64,000 bases of DNA from Carallia brachiata (lineage: Eukaryota > Streptophyta > Magnoliopsida > Malpighiales > Rhizophoraceae): the NCBI GenBank assembly GCA_021464245.1, contig JADCRB010000025.1, positions 5,025,903 to 5,089,902 of the forward strand, in the 5' to 3' direction. This document shows positions 13,257 to 25,347 of this stretch, piece after piece. Within the stretch, counting starts at the first letter, position 1. Every line of letters begins with the position of its first letter. A program made the translations under genes and the position numbers. Under the pieces are notes generated by a model, which saw nothing but the letters and a program-made list of their open reading frames with translations, had not been told where the DNA came from and did no database searches.

Positions 13257-15795
13257 TCAACCAGACTTGAATAGCAAAACTGCTTTCTGGTCCAAATAGA
13301 AGTAAACAAAGTGGTTTGTCTCGTGTGTCACATAAGAACCTGTATTTGGAGTAAAAAAAAAAAAAAACAAAGAAAAAGAAAGAAAGAAAAGACATGAGAG
13401 AGGTAGCATGCCACTGAATCTTTTAACTTTTCTCACAAAAAAGAATAGTTTCGTATGTCAAGCTAGGAAAACTGTAACCAAAGAGTTCGTTTTCTTGAAG
13501 CGTGAAAAATGGCAAGACACGCAGACATGTCTAGTATAGTCTGCCTATCAAGATGAATGTCGAGTCCAGTAAACACCCATTTTATAAAACCTGGAATACG
13601 TAGGCTCCCCTTCAAGCCAGAAAGTCGAATTGCAGAGACTCCTCTTACAAGGATCAAACTGGTCTTTAGCCATCTGGCAGCTTGGATTATCCTCAACACC
13701 TTACCAACTGCTCTCATAAATAGTATGCTAATCCCAAATAAAAGTCCATTGTGAATTGCAGACGCACACGACATATTAATAATCAATGGTGTGAGATATT
13801 TTAGAAGGCAACACATTGGGGCAACAACCTGCCTGAAACTAAAACTAATTTCTTTCGATTTGCTTAATACGCACCCCTAATTCCCCATTCCCCACCCTCA
13901 CATTTCCACTACTACCTCCAGAGGCATAGAAATCAATATTGTCCCTATCAAAGTCCATAGATAGCGTGACAGTGGATCCACAAAGCTCAAACTTCATAAT
14001 CCTTGTCTTAAATTAATGCACTCCCCCAGATCATATAATTTCATACTATTAAAACATCTGCAATGAACTACTTTGCAGTTAGATTTTCCGTACTTCAATT
14101 AGAAATCCAAAACTTCTGTTTATGAATTGGAGTTGCCAGATTTGGCCAACGATCAAGTTGAAAATCAAATTAGCCCTATATTCAGCTACACTAGACAATG
14201 TGGCAACTTGGCTTTTGGGACAAGGAAGTAGCACATACATGCAGAAGCCAGTCTGGGTAATATCATGCAAACTACTCCTGAAGCATAGAAAGCAAGCCCA
14301 TTTCTACATAAAATTGGCTCTTTCTCATATGGTCCAGACTCCAGAGCATGTAATGGATATCCATCATACGTAAACGTCGTTCTATAAAGTTGTTATTTCT
14401 CAACTTATCTGATAAATGAATCACAAAAGAGATATGCTGAATGCCAAAATGTGGGCTTTACAGGATACAGTGCCCTAGTGAAACAATATATATTGCCAAC
14501 ACCAATAAAAACTGCAAAATCTTTGTGACTTATACAGTTGCGCCCCTCAGCAACAGGCACTATCGGAATGGAACTGAGGATTACAGCTTCCATTCAAAAT
14601 TCTCAGAATTTAGAAATCTATATATTCAGAAGACTGCAATAAACCCCATTTGTTAATGAAGCAAAAAAGCTTTGTTGTATATTGTTAATATTGTACTTTA
14701 TCAATTGCTAACATATTCCAAAAGCTTTTATCCATTATCCAGTTCTGCTCACAATTGAAATCAAATGGTGTCCTAATACTTGGCCAAAGGTCACCTGGCA
14801 CAAGTTACAAAACCAATAACACTTAATAAACATTCTTGATGCAATTGAGACATAGTTTGGTATCTCCCATGGAGTTGATTCCCTAGTGTTCAGCACTTCA
14901 TCTAATGATTTTGGACCTGCAATTGGCATTCAAGAATGATGGCATTTGACTGTCAAACAGGAATTAAGCTTAGCTCAGGATAACAAGCAGGGGTTGGGCC
15001 AAGGTATGGTCAATCTATCGGGGTTTTTCAACGATCAACACACCAGCTTCTGACATGTTAAGACAACCAATAGCAAATGATACGCATGCAAACTGCCGTT
15101 TTTCTTTTTCACAGAGAGGAAAAAAACATACAAGGACAAAGAAATGAGAACAAGGCTGAACTGAATGACTACAGTCCAATCTAATCTAAAGCTTAGATCC
15201 CAATTTTCCAAATTTTTAACAAATACACAAGCACAAATCATTCAGCAATGAACAAACCAACAAGCCTACAACACTAGGAAACTCTTAAAATAAATTACTG
15301 TAACCCAGTCACCAAATTGGACCATAAAACAGAAAGAAAAGGGACCGGGAAAGCAAGGCAGCGAGAGTGAAAAACGGAATTACCGAAATTGCGGCCCACA
15401 ATGCAATGCCAAGTGGGTCCATGCTTCTTGTCGAACTCCTTCTTTATATGCTCTGCGACATCTTTCTCTACATTGTTCTTCTCAAACGCCTGAATTAATA
15501 ATCACCCAAATCCCTAAAAGTTAACGAGCAATTAAAAAGAAAACTAACCCAGAAAGATATCTTAATCAAAACACTGAAATGGAATCAAAAGGAAAACAAT
15601 CAGAGAGAGAGAGAAAAAGAGCTAACAGCTATGGCTACATCCACAGCCTCTTTCTGCATTTCTTCTTTCATATCAGCATTCTTTATGATGATTTTCTTGG
15701 CGGTGGGGGCCGCCGACGAGAGCTTCCGGTCATCGGAGTTGGGCTTGACCGCCAGACCCCCTCCACTGATGCTTCTCTTTACTCCTTCGGCACTC

Positions 15796-15797
<2 letters not shown>
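13257..15797 (-). CDS. Dynein light chain, LC8/DYNLL type, three exons
   Basis: Exons in transcript order are 15627-15797, 15384-15489 and 13257-13339, all with GT-AG junctions. The product is 119 residues. After a plant-type N-terminal extension of about 33 residues comes the complete LC8 fold: [19 protein letters not shown], then [19 protein letters not shown], then [20 protein letters not shown], and finally a C-terminal strand [19 protein letters not shown]8 proteins are dimeric hubs that bind short linear motifs. Flowering plants lack dynein heavy chains, so the protein probably acts as a general dimerisation hub, for example at nuclear pores (inference from the family). Intron 2 is about 2.0 kb, and open frames within it are not genes. 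A (GA)n tract ends 3 bases before the ATG. Confidence 0.95.

Positions 15798-15800
<3 letters not shown>

Positions 15801-15829
<29 letters not shown>
15801..15829. repeat. (CT)n / (GA)n microsatellite in the dynein light chain 5' leader
   Basis: A run of about 14 CT units on the plus strand reads as GA on the transcribed strand and ends 3 bases before the start codon at 15797. It must therefore lie in the 5' leader, or in the core promoter if the leader is very short. GA-rich leaders are common in plant housekeeping genes. Confidence 0.8.
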
Positions 15830-15832
<3 letters not shown>

Positions 15833-17502
15833 CTTTCCTTTGCTTTGGGGTTTGGTATTTTGGGGTTCTTGTTTCGGTTGAGGACAGCCTTTTTTGTTTT
15901 TTTTTTTTTTTTTAATAACCAACAGGACAGCTTTTTTATAGTGAGCTGTAGACTTCAGTTCTCTGTACTACAGTAACTAGATCTGTCCTGCAAAAGTCCG
16001 TCTATCATTTTGACGAGTTTCATTTTGTACACATGTTTAACGAGTTCCGTAAAATCAGTTTATTTAAAAGTGTTTATTAATTTATTTATTTTTTAAAATT
16101 TAATATATTTATCACAATTTAATATTCTGTAAATTCAATTTTAAAAAAACTTTTCTTATATTTGAATATATAATTTTTAAGTTTTTTTTTATTAAGTCAT
16201 TTATATATTACTATAATAATATTTTTTATACTTTATTAATTTTGTTTGTTATTTTAATTATTTATCTAACTCTCTTTTGTTAATTATGCTTGATTATTAA
16301 CGAATTTTAAAGCCTTTTCCAACCTGAAAACATCAAAAATCAAAAGAAAAGGAATTACCCAAGAGAATGTGCAGTCATAATTGAATCTGGTCGATATGAA
16401 TATTAATTTGTCGAAATTGCATACTGTTCTAGAGACGATGATCAAAACTTCCTTCCAATTCATTTGGTCTCTAGTGTACGCAGGGCTTTCTTTTAGAACA
16501 ATATTATATATTTTACTTAAATAATATTAAAAAATTTTATCTAATAATATTTAATAAATTTTTTTATATTTTTAAATTAATTATGTAATGACTCGTATTA
16601 TTTTAAAAATTTTTAACACTTCCTTTTAAAGCTCCTAAGATTTTTTTTTTGTTTCTTTTATTAATTTATTATTATGCTAATAAATAGTCGTAACTTAATG
16701 AAATTTGTACAAAGTGGATTATATGGAAGGTCAACAGGTTTTTTTAATTTTGTTAATCGTTGCTATTGCAGCTACTAGCCCTCAAGACAATGCATTGCCT
16801 TCAACTGCTAATATTGCCGATATTGTTAGTCGTTGCTAATCGTTGCTATTGCTGATAGTGTTGTTTTTGATTTGATCTGCTGACCTTTGCAAGCAAGATC
16901 AATGCATTGCCTTCAAGAGAATAGGAGGGTGATGGTGGAATTTATAGCGCGCATTTTCGTAAAAGAGAACTAGAAGAGGACCAAACGATTTTCATTTTTA
17001 AATTTTTTTTTCTGAGATTTTTAGTATCTGAAAGCCGCATTGCCCCCATTAATTCACAATCAAGCTAGAGAGACTTACAATGAGTAAAACTCTCATACCT
17101 ATTTTTTCTATACACAACTATCGAACTCAAAACTGTATTTGAGGAAAAACTGAACTCCAACCACGTAGACCAACAAACGTTAGTTTTTTTTTTAATTTTA
17201 TGTAGCTCTCCTGCTTTCTGGAAAACATGGGCTTCTCTGGACCTCGAGATGGATCGTTGGACCTAGAAAAACATGGATTCAAGTTTCGACAATGTTGACT
17301 GCGGGTTGGGGAAATTTTGGTGAACAGATCCGAGCCCATAACCAAAATGAATGTGGGCCTAATTGCGAACAATACAGTCCATCATATTATGTTAATCTTG
17401 ACAATTCAATTAAAAAAAATGAATTTTTATTTTTAAGACCAAGAAAAAAATTGAAATTTTTCACGAGCTTCCTCCTCAAATTTGCCGAGTTCTTTGGCAA
17501 GA
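15830..17502. other. Intergenic AT-rich DNA
   Basis: This begins with the promoter side of the dynein light chain gene. Near 16745-16915 it holds a small internally repetitive patch (aatgcattgccttcaa twice, and variants of ttaatcgttgctattgc). No gene is seen. Confidence 0.5.
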
Positions 17503-17968
17503 TTCAGTTGGGGCTCACTAACCACCATATGGAGTATTCTAAAGTAGTTTTTTTTATTCCGCTTACAACATTTCGCATTGACTAAAAAAAAAGTTAGTAA
17601 CTTATGTCACTAACAAAAGGAAAATCTTAAACTAGTTCAAATTCAAAAGGTTAATATTTAAAAAAGATATAACTTTTACGTAAATTAACAAATAAACATC
17701 ACTTTAAAAATTTATAATTTAAGTTCAGTTGGGCTCACTAACAACCGTATGGAGTATTCTAAAGTAGTTTTTTTATTCCGCTCACAACATTTTGCATTGA
17801 CTAAAAAAAAGTTAATTTTTTTAATTAAACAAACTGAAAAAGTAACTTATGTCACTAACAAAAAGAAAATCTTAAACTAGTTCAAATTCAAAAAATTAAT
17901 ATTTAAAAAATATATAACTTTTACGTAAATTAACAAATAAAAATCACTTTAAAAATTCATAATTTAAG
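17503..17968. repeat. Tandem duplication, two copies of about 221 and 245 bp
   Basis: Copy 1 is 17503-17723 and copy 2 is 17724-17968. Both start ttcagttg, share ggagtattctaaagtag and aactagttcaaattcaaaa, and end cataatttaag or tataatttaag. Copy 2 has about 25 extra AT-rich bases after the shared ttgactaaaaaaaa. The copies are directly adjacent, so a recent local duplication is the simplest explanation. No coding content is recognisable. Confidence 0.85.
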
Positions 17969-20900
17969 TTTTGTAAGAATTTTCAAAAGTAGTAATTTAT
18001 CACAATAATGTAAACCAAATATTGACATGTAATATAAAAATATGATAATTAAAATTCATGTCAAATACTAAATATGGTAATTAAACTCGATGACACGATA
18101 TATTTATTATGAAAAATTTTTATAGAGTCTAAATTATAAATATTTAAAAATAATATTATATTTATTAATTTATCGTAAATGTCATGATTCTTTTAGATAT
18201 TAACCCAATTCAAAAGTAATGTGCTACATGGCTTCAATTGTCAATCTATGTAGTCTTCTAATACGAGAAGCCAACTCCAAGCTGACAAGCACATGGATAA
18301 ATTCAAACCAACAAGAACGTTTTGGTAATCAATTGTCGTTGTTTTTCCTTATGGAAAAAAAAAAAGAATTGACCTGAATTGTTTTCTGCATTAATGTTGT
18401 CAGTGTCACATTCGTGTTTTTATTCCAATCAAGAAAATGAAAAACGATAAAAGCTAGATTTAGTATTTTAAAAAAGATTTCTTCTTTTATTTGTTACTTA
18501 TAAACTCATGTTTAGAGGTTAAAATTCTTCTCATTTTTACATACGAAGGAATAAGAATGCAAATGATTATAAAGGTTGGTTTAATTAGTGAATAGTGCCT
18601 AACGTACATAATATTATTTTTATCACAGTGATAGAGACGAAATAATATGTAAATGAATTTTTACTAATCCAAAAAAAAAAAAAAAGTTTGCAAAACACGA
18701 TACCATGCCTTGGTCTTGAACCGGTCTTCTACAAGCAATGTTATTAGAATCGAACCAGACCGGTCAGTTCAACTTGAAGAATTGAGAATCGGTTTATAGT
18801 CCAGCTCAGTTCATGATTAGAAACTGAATTGCTTGAAAATCAACCAAGAATCGGTGAACCGGATTGATTCAACCAAAAATCGGTGAACCAATCCCAGTTC
18901 ATTCGGTCGGTTAGTTAGTCATTAATTACTGAAAAAATTGATAGAAATATAAATTGAGAGAATCGAACCTTAAACTTCAAAGTTAACTAAGGAGGTTGTC
19001 AATTATTAATCTACCAATTGTTCTTAGTGCATATTAGGTAAACTATATATATATATATATACTTTCTCAAAAGAAAAAATATATATTTCCAAATCTTTTT
19101 CTTTTTTTTTTCAAAAATTATGTTAAGGAAAATAAATAACATTTTGACTCAAAAAAATAAAATTAATTTTTTTATTCTAAACACTTTCTTAAAATAATTT
19201 TTTTCTCCTTTCACACAAAAGATACTTTAAAATAAAAATATATGATTGTAATATACTTTATAATTAAGTTTTTAATATTATTACATATTAAATTATAAAT
19301 TATATGTAATTAAATATATCTCTTTGATAAAAAAAAATCTCTCAAATATAATGTTATAGTATGTATAATACTTATATTTTATATATTATTATATTTTTTA
19401 TTAAAATTTTTTTATATTTAATATTAAATACTAATTTTATCGATATAACTACGATTAAATCAATTAAATCTTAAACTTTTTAACATTCTGATGTAGTGAT
19501 CAATTCGATTTTTAAAACTTTAATTACAACACAACTAGCTTAGTACAATGAAATGCAAATTACAAAACATAAATGGGACTGTCGGTAGTTCATGTTTCCC
19601 CGTTAGTAAACAATAACTCCCAGACGTCAAAAAAGAAAAAAGAAAAACAAAACAAAACAATAATAACCCCCGGACGGAGCGCAGGAACGTTTGACGATAT
19701 CCATTCTCCAAATGTTTGATGCGACTGTGTAAGACAACAAAGTACAAATACAGATAACCTGACAATAATTAAAGTAATTAAGAATATTAATTTTTAATTA
19801 AAAAATTTAAAATTTAAATTTTAGACTTTTTTTTATTCACTTTCACCTTTTCACCTTTTCTTAGATAAACTATATATAATAGGTGATTGGATAGTCAAAA
19901 ATTAAATAAAAAATAAATAAAAAAATAAATGAATAAAATAATAATATAATAATGATAATATTATAATTGATAAAAAGTAATAATTAAAAAATTATTAAAG
20001 AATAAATAATAATTTATAAAAAAATAAAAATTAATTATTTAAATTGATAAAAAAAATAATAAAAAATAAATAAAAAAAGTACAAACATAAAAATAAGAAG
20101 GTAGCGGCTTCTGCGCCAGACTGCGGAACCAGATGGTAACTCCGGACTATGACGTGGGGCCCGCACCCATTTTGGCTTTCAAAAAAATGAAATGAAAAAA
20201 GAACAAAGTGCGATTTGTTTCTACACCACTTTTAAAATATAGTCAATTATATTGAAAATGTAATTATAATAATTTTTTCAAAAAAATTAAAATTTAAAAT
20301 TTAAATTAAATAAATATTATTTTAAAATTTAAAGTATAAATCTCACATGATATATATTAAAAAAATCATAATAATCATATTAAAAAAAGATGAAATAAAA
20401 AATTATAAAATTTAAATTTAAAATTAGATGAGTGTTATTTAAAATATAAAATATAAATTTCACATATTATACACTAAAATAAAAAAAATTTCTTCTAAAA
20501 AAATCAATCTGATTCTACTAAAACTTAACCATTTGCACTTTTATGGAGTCATAAAACAAAATCTTTTCGTTTTAGATTAATATTAAAAAAATTAATACTT
20601 TTATATTTTTAATAAATTTATTATAATTTTTAAAAAATAATAAATTTAACATAATTTTTTTATTTTATAATAAATTTAACCCGTTATAAAATTCTGTGAA
20701 CTAAAATTGTTTACTCGTTGATGCGGCGTGATGACGAAGAAAAGATGCTGACGTGGATATAAGTTAAATGATTGATGTAGTGCCACGTTAATAATGGATT
20801 TATTGGGCTTGTAATCTCAAACCCATATACTTAATAATTAAATTTCATTGGAGCCTAAATAATTAATAAATTAATTTTTTAAAAAATAATTAAAAATTAT

Positions 20901-21790
20901 TTCCATTAACTTAAGAAATCCAAGTTTTATTTGAAAAAGACCAAAATCCCAAAATTCACATTATGCTGCCGTTGAAAGAATTGGTACTAATCTCCTTTGC
21001 CAGCAGGACCACCACTCTCGTCTTCACCTCCTCCTCCTCCGCTGTCTCGGTGGCGGCGGCTTGATTATTGTGTGAAAGGAATTGTAAAGTTCGAGACTTA
21101 ATAGTTGAATTTTGATAATATAAATATAAATTATAAGTAAAAATTTAAATTTTATTAAAGTTCACTCTTATATTAATACTTTTTTTTGAAGTCGTAAATA
21201 GCTTAATCTTGATACAAAGAAATAAATTTTTATAACATAATCTTGAATTATAAGAAATAAAATTTATTGAATGTCAAAACTTAATTTCAAAGAGATGTCA
21301 TAATTCCGATGATGGTCGTAAAAACTTGATCTTGTTAGATGATTATAAAAACTTGATTTTGTTGGATTTGTTTAATTTTGGTGAAAGTGGTATAAGCTCA
21401 ATCTCAGACTGACAGATTTGACTCTATTAAAAGTTGAAATTTGATATCATTTAACTCCATTGAAAATTATAGAGACTTAATTTTAAACATATTTTTAATA
21501 TTTTAAATTTTTATTTTTGTATATTTTAAATTGAGGCGACCAAAAATTATATATGTAAAATATAAATAAAAACAAGTATATTTAAAATTCTAGATATTTG
21601 ATTTAAAATATTTTAAAATGTATACATCTAAAATACGAGAACGTATAAAAAAGAAAAATTACAAAGGAATTACAATAATTTCTGTTTGCAACTCTCTCGT
21701 ACTTCTCTAGACTACGATGTTGTGATTGTTTGCTTTTGCTGGGTGTTTAATGCTTTGGCTCTACCTATTTATAGCCTTCGATTTTAATTT
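17969..21790. other. Intergenic DNA with repeat fragments
   Basis: This contains a patch rich in CGGTT/AACCG words at 18715-18920 that resembles the inside of the MITE at 43036-43438. A fragment at 19535-19770 is shared with 26455-26625 downstream of MFP2 exon 1. An AT-rich block at 19876-20090 is similar to 25092-25345. At 20270-20470 there are two tandem copies of an AT-rich repeat family also seen near 7087 and 39680. No gene is supported. Confidence 0.5.
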
Positions 21791-21804
21791 TTTGTCTTCT
21801 TCTT

Positions 21805-21890
21805 GGCCCGTCACCGGCCACTTGACTTTTTAATTCTCTTCTTCTTTTTCTTTTTGGCCAGCACCGGCCACTTGACTTTTTAATTTTAAT
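21805..21890. repeat. Short tandem duplication, period 50 bp
   Basis: The segment caccggccacttgacttttt occurs at 21812 and again at 21862, each time after a pyrimidine-rich run. It sits directly beside the MRS2-like fragment but does not resemble it. Confidence 0.7.
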
Positions 21891-21974
21891 TTTTTTTTTT
21901 TTTTGTATTTACATATTGTATTCGATCACCACCGCCTGGGCATATTAATTCTGGTAATAAATTTAATGAGAAGG

Positions 21975-22330
21975 CATTGATACTGATGCCTCCGCTCTAG
22001 CTCCTCCACAAACGGCGCAACACAAAGGTCCTTGGAGTTGAGCAAGAGAACCTCCTGAGACGTGACAATGGCGTCGATGTTCTCCCAGTTAATGACGATG
22101 GCTCTTTCATGGCCCAGCACCGCGGACGGGTACCACAGGAGTGGGTCAAGGATCCGGATGTCACGGGCGGGCAAGCCGATGCGACACATGATTGCGTGCT
22201 TTCCGGCTTCCACCACCTGAGACTGGCCAGTGGAGTCCATCAGAAACCACGCCCAGACCCCGACTCATTTCTTGCGGGCCGCTGCGGCGGCGGGCGACCA
22301 GGCCACGTTGTCTGGGTTGTCTTGGGTTGC
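21975..22330 (-). pseudogene. MRS2/CorA-type magnesium transporter, N-terminal fragment
   Basis: Read on the minus strand, the translation contains MDSTGQSQVVEAGKHAIM, then GLPARDIRILDPLLWYPSAV, then GHERAIVINWENIDAIVTSQ and VAPFVEELERR. This is the conserved N-terminal part of plant MRS2 proteins, which are Mg2+ channels with a C-terminal GMN motif and two membrane helices. Upstream of the methionine the frame continues as AAAARKK, is interrupted by a TGA at 22265-22267, and resumes VGVWAWFL. The similarity stops after VEELERR, and the later exons (coiled coil, GMN, membrane helices) are absent. The patch is GC-richer than its surroundings, as expected for a captured exon. It is a dead fragment of roughly the first exon. 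Confidence 0.85.
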
Positions 22331-22500
22331 GTGCTGGTGGCCTTGGAGGAAATAGTTTTTAATTATTTAGTAAAAAAAAAGTTTAATTTATTAATTGTTT
22401 AGGCTAATGATTTTTTTTTTGGGTTAAAATAGACTAATGAAATATAATTATAAATTATTCGGATTTGGGCTTGTAAATCTAATAAGCCCATTTTTTATGA

Positions 22501-22998
22501 GGAATAAGTATTTTTGGGGTCCTAAACCTTTAAGTTTTTTTATATTTGAATCCTAAACCTTTTTAATATTTCATTTGAGTCTTAAATCTTTTAATTTTTT
22601 ACTATATCAGTCTTTTAAGTTACGAAAAGTAGTCAATCTATTAATAAGTGAGTTTAATTTAATAAAAATATTTAAAAAAGTTTAAATACATGAGTTAAAT
22701 ATTTTTTTCATCAACAAAATATACATATTAAATATTTTTTTAATCAATAAATGTACGAATTAAATAAGTAACTTACATATTTTTTTATAGAAAAGACATT
22801 CAATTCATATATTTAATCTTTTTTAAATAATTTTTTGTAAAGTTAAAATTATTTTTTAATAGATTGATCACTTTTGTTAAACAGAGAGACTGATTTGGTA
22901 GAAAATCAAAAGGTTTAGGACTCAAATGAAATGTCAAAAAGGTTTAGAACTCAAACGTAAAAAAGTCTAAAGGTTTAGGACTAAAAAAATGCTTATCC
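22501..22998. mobile_element. MITE with long terminal inverted repeats (Mutator-like)
   Basis: The left end (ggaataagtatttttggggt, then cctaaacctttaagttttt) is the near-perfect inverse of the right end (aaaggtttaggac, then taaaaaaatgcttatcc). The inverted repeats run for about 150 bases on each side. The flanks ttttttatga (22491-22500) and tttttgatga (22999-23008) match at 9 of 10 positions, which fits a 9-10 bp target duplication. There is no coding capacity. Long TIRs and a 9-10 bp duplication suggest a Mutator-like origin (inference). Confidence 0.85.
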
Positions 22999-25087
22999 TT
23001 TTTGATGATGTGGTGCATTTTTTCTTTGTTGTTACATCACATTAATAAGTTAACGGTTCTGATTAACAAAATTTCATAACATATTAAATTTATAAAAAAA
23101 TAATTAAATTGTGATAAATTTATTATTTTTTAAAGGTTATATTAAAATTATTAAAAAAAACAAAAATGAATACTTTTTTTTAATATTAATCCTTTCGTTT
23201 TTACTTTATTTTCCCGTCTCTATTTTCTCACTTGCACTAAGCTTGACACGTCGCTCTGGAGGCGACGTCCGGCGGCTGGATCCGGGTGCTAACATTTCTC
23301 GAATAAGAATAAGAATAAAGATCTTGGTCAAAAAAAGAATAAGAATAAAGAGGTCAAAGTAATTTTTTATTTATTAATTTGTGACTAATAAATGATTCTT
23401 ATTATTTTTATGTGCTTCAATACGGGGTGGTTAAATAATATCTTTTTAATTATAATATGCTCTAGTTCAACCATAAGATAACGATTTTTAATTTAGCGAT
23501 GACACGTGCTTTATGTTTTTTGGAATCATTTTTTAACCGAAGATATTAAACTATATTATTACAATTAAAAAAATAGAAAATTTAAAAGAGATATCTAACT
23601 TAAAAAATTTAGTATGATTTATAGTTTTCAGGCTGAACAAAAATTCAAAAAATAGATTAAGATTGAGTCAGGAGTCATGACTTATATATATATTTTTTTT
23701 TAAATGTCATGACTTATATTATTTGATGTGATAATTTGGTTGACTTATATATATATATTTTTAAATGTCATGACTTATATTATTTGATGTGATAATTTGG
23801 TCGATAATTTGATATATATTTCTCACTGTAACTCACGTTCGAGACCTTGATGTGTTGGAAATCTTCACTTTATGAGCCCTTAGACTAGGTCGAACGGAAA
23901 AAATTCGGTTAGAATCAATAGTATTGGTGGATCTTCTTCGTAGACATTGATTAAATAAAAAAAAAACAACGAGTACCTCGACTCGGCCGTAGATGCAATA
24001 ATTGTCATATGTGCCATAAACCTTTTTTCTCGATGACAAAAAAAAAAAAAAGAAAGAAAGAAAGTCATGACTTGCGTAGCGGGAAGCGCGTGCATACATG
24101 TTGACGATTTCTGGAAGTGAGATGACCGAGGAATTCTTCTTGACCTTTTGTGAGTTGGATTTTCTCCGGCCGGCGATTCGAACGCCGTTTGTAACTTTGG
24201 CCAACCTCGTAGTTTGGTGCTGCCGTGAAGCGCCAACCCTCTCGACGTCCATCCCTCATGAACCCAACTTCAAATTATTTTTCCCTGGAAAAAAAAAGAC
24301 AAAACACAGAAGTCTTTTTTCTTTTTTTTTTGAGGAGGACGAAACACAGAAATCAAAAAGAATATTGATGTATTCTGGTGACCAAATTGTCCTGCCGTTT
24401 CTAATTTTTATAAAATTAGAAAATAAAGTCAACCAACAACCTTCTAAACAACCGAAAAACGTTGAAAAAATCCACTGGCAAATGTTTATTCCAGAACCTG
24501 CCGCTTTTTAGACCACTTTTAGTCAAAGAAAAGAAAAACTTTATTTTACTTTTTTTTCTTCTTTTTTTTTCTTAAAAAATATTTTTATATCTTAAAAAAA
24601 AATTTATTAAAAACAGAAAGTATATGTTGAATGAGTTCAATTACATAACTACGAAAAAAAAGTAAGATATAGAGCTGACACATTATAATTAATTATTTTT
24701 TTTATAACAACAAAATATTATTTTTATATCTTTTTCAATGTTAAATAGAATACACTTGGGAGAAATTTTAATTTAACTTACTTTTTTTTAATAAATATAA
24801 TGTATTTATAAATTTTTATTATACAATAAATACAACTTATTAAAAATAAAAAATAAATTTATATAATATAAAAATTATGAATTAATTATATTTATTAATA
24901 AAATAAAAAATAGTGAGCAATCATAAGAGCTCCGCGCTGACTGGAACACAACAAAAGGACATAGACAGGACCTCAACATACGGCATTGGGGGTTAAGCCC
25001 CCATTGCAATGAATGTCGTAGACATTTCAAGTGAAGACACTTGGTGGAAAAGAAAAAAGAAAACGGACAAAAATCCACAAAGTAGAT
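22999..25087. other. Intergenic DNA holding a diverged copy of MFP2 intron sequence
   Basis: The stretch 23281-24255 resembles 26610-27240 inside the first MFP2 intron. Both have the run of aagaataag words, a shared ttaatttgtgac segment, similar taacgattt and caatatcacg/gatgacacg segments, and a closing GC-rich patch with aacctcgta, tggtgctgccg and ccctctc. A 61-bp tandem duplication lies at 23701-23820. The open frames around 23833-24511 cross this duplicated noncoding DNA, and I do not accept them as genes. Confidence 0.5.
23701..23820. repeat. Tandem duplication, period 61 bp
   Basis: The unit taaatgtcatgacttatatt, followed by atttgatgtgataatttggt, occurs at 23701 and again at 23762. A partial third copy precedes it. 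Confidence 0.8.
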
Positions 25088-25347
25088 TTTATAGTGTATT
25101 TGAATTGATAAAAAGTGTGAGAAAAAAAAAAAATAAAAAATAATACAGTAATAATGATATTATGATTGATAGAAAGTTATGAAAAAAAATAGAAATTGAT
25201 AAGACAGAAAATGAATAATAATTTATAAAAAAATAAAAATTAATTATTTAGATCAAAATAAAATAAAAAATTATAAAAAATAATACAATAATAACAATAT
25301 TTATTAATTTTTTTTAATTTTTATTTTTTTTATCGTTGTCAACCAAA
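25088..25347. mobile_element. Probable small AT-rich MITE
   Basis: The left end gtatttgaattgataaaaa and the inverse of the right end (catttggttgacaacgataaaaa) form imperfect inverted repeats around very AT-rich DNA. A similar AT-rich block is at 19876-20090. No clear target duplication is seen, partly because the right end abuts the solo LTR. Confidence 0.4.

Noticed and set aside
13463..15241. Several open frames of 60-117 codons between dynein light chain exons 2 and 3
   Set aside because: They lie on both strands inside a 2-kb intron, have no recognisable domain, and overlap one another; treated as chance frames.
23833..24511. Open frames of 118-139 codons on both strands
   Set aside because: They cross DNA that is duplicated from the MFP2 first intron, contain low-complexity F/K runs, and match no family I know.
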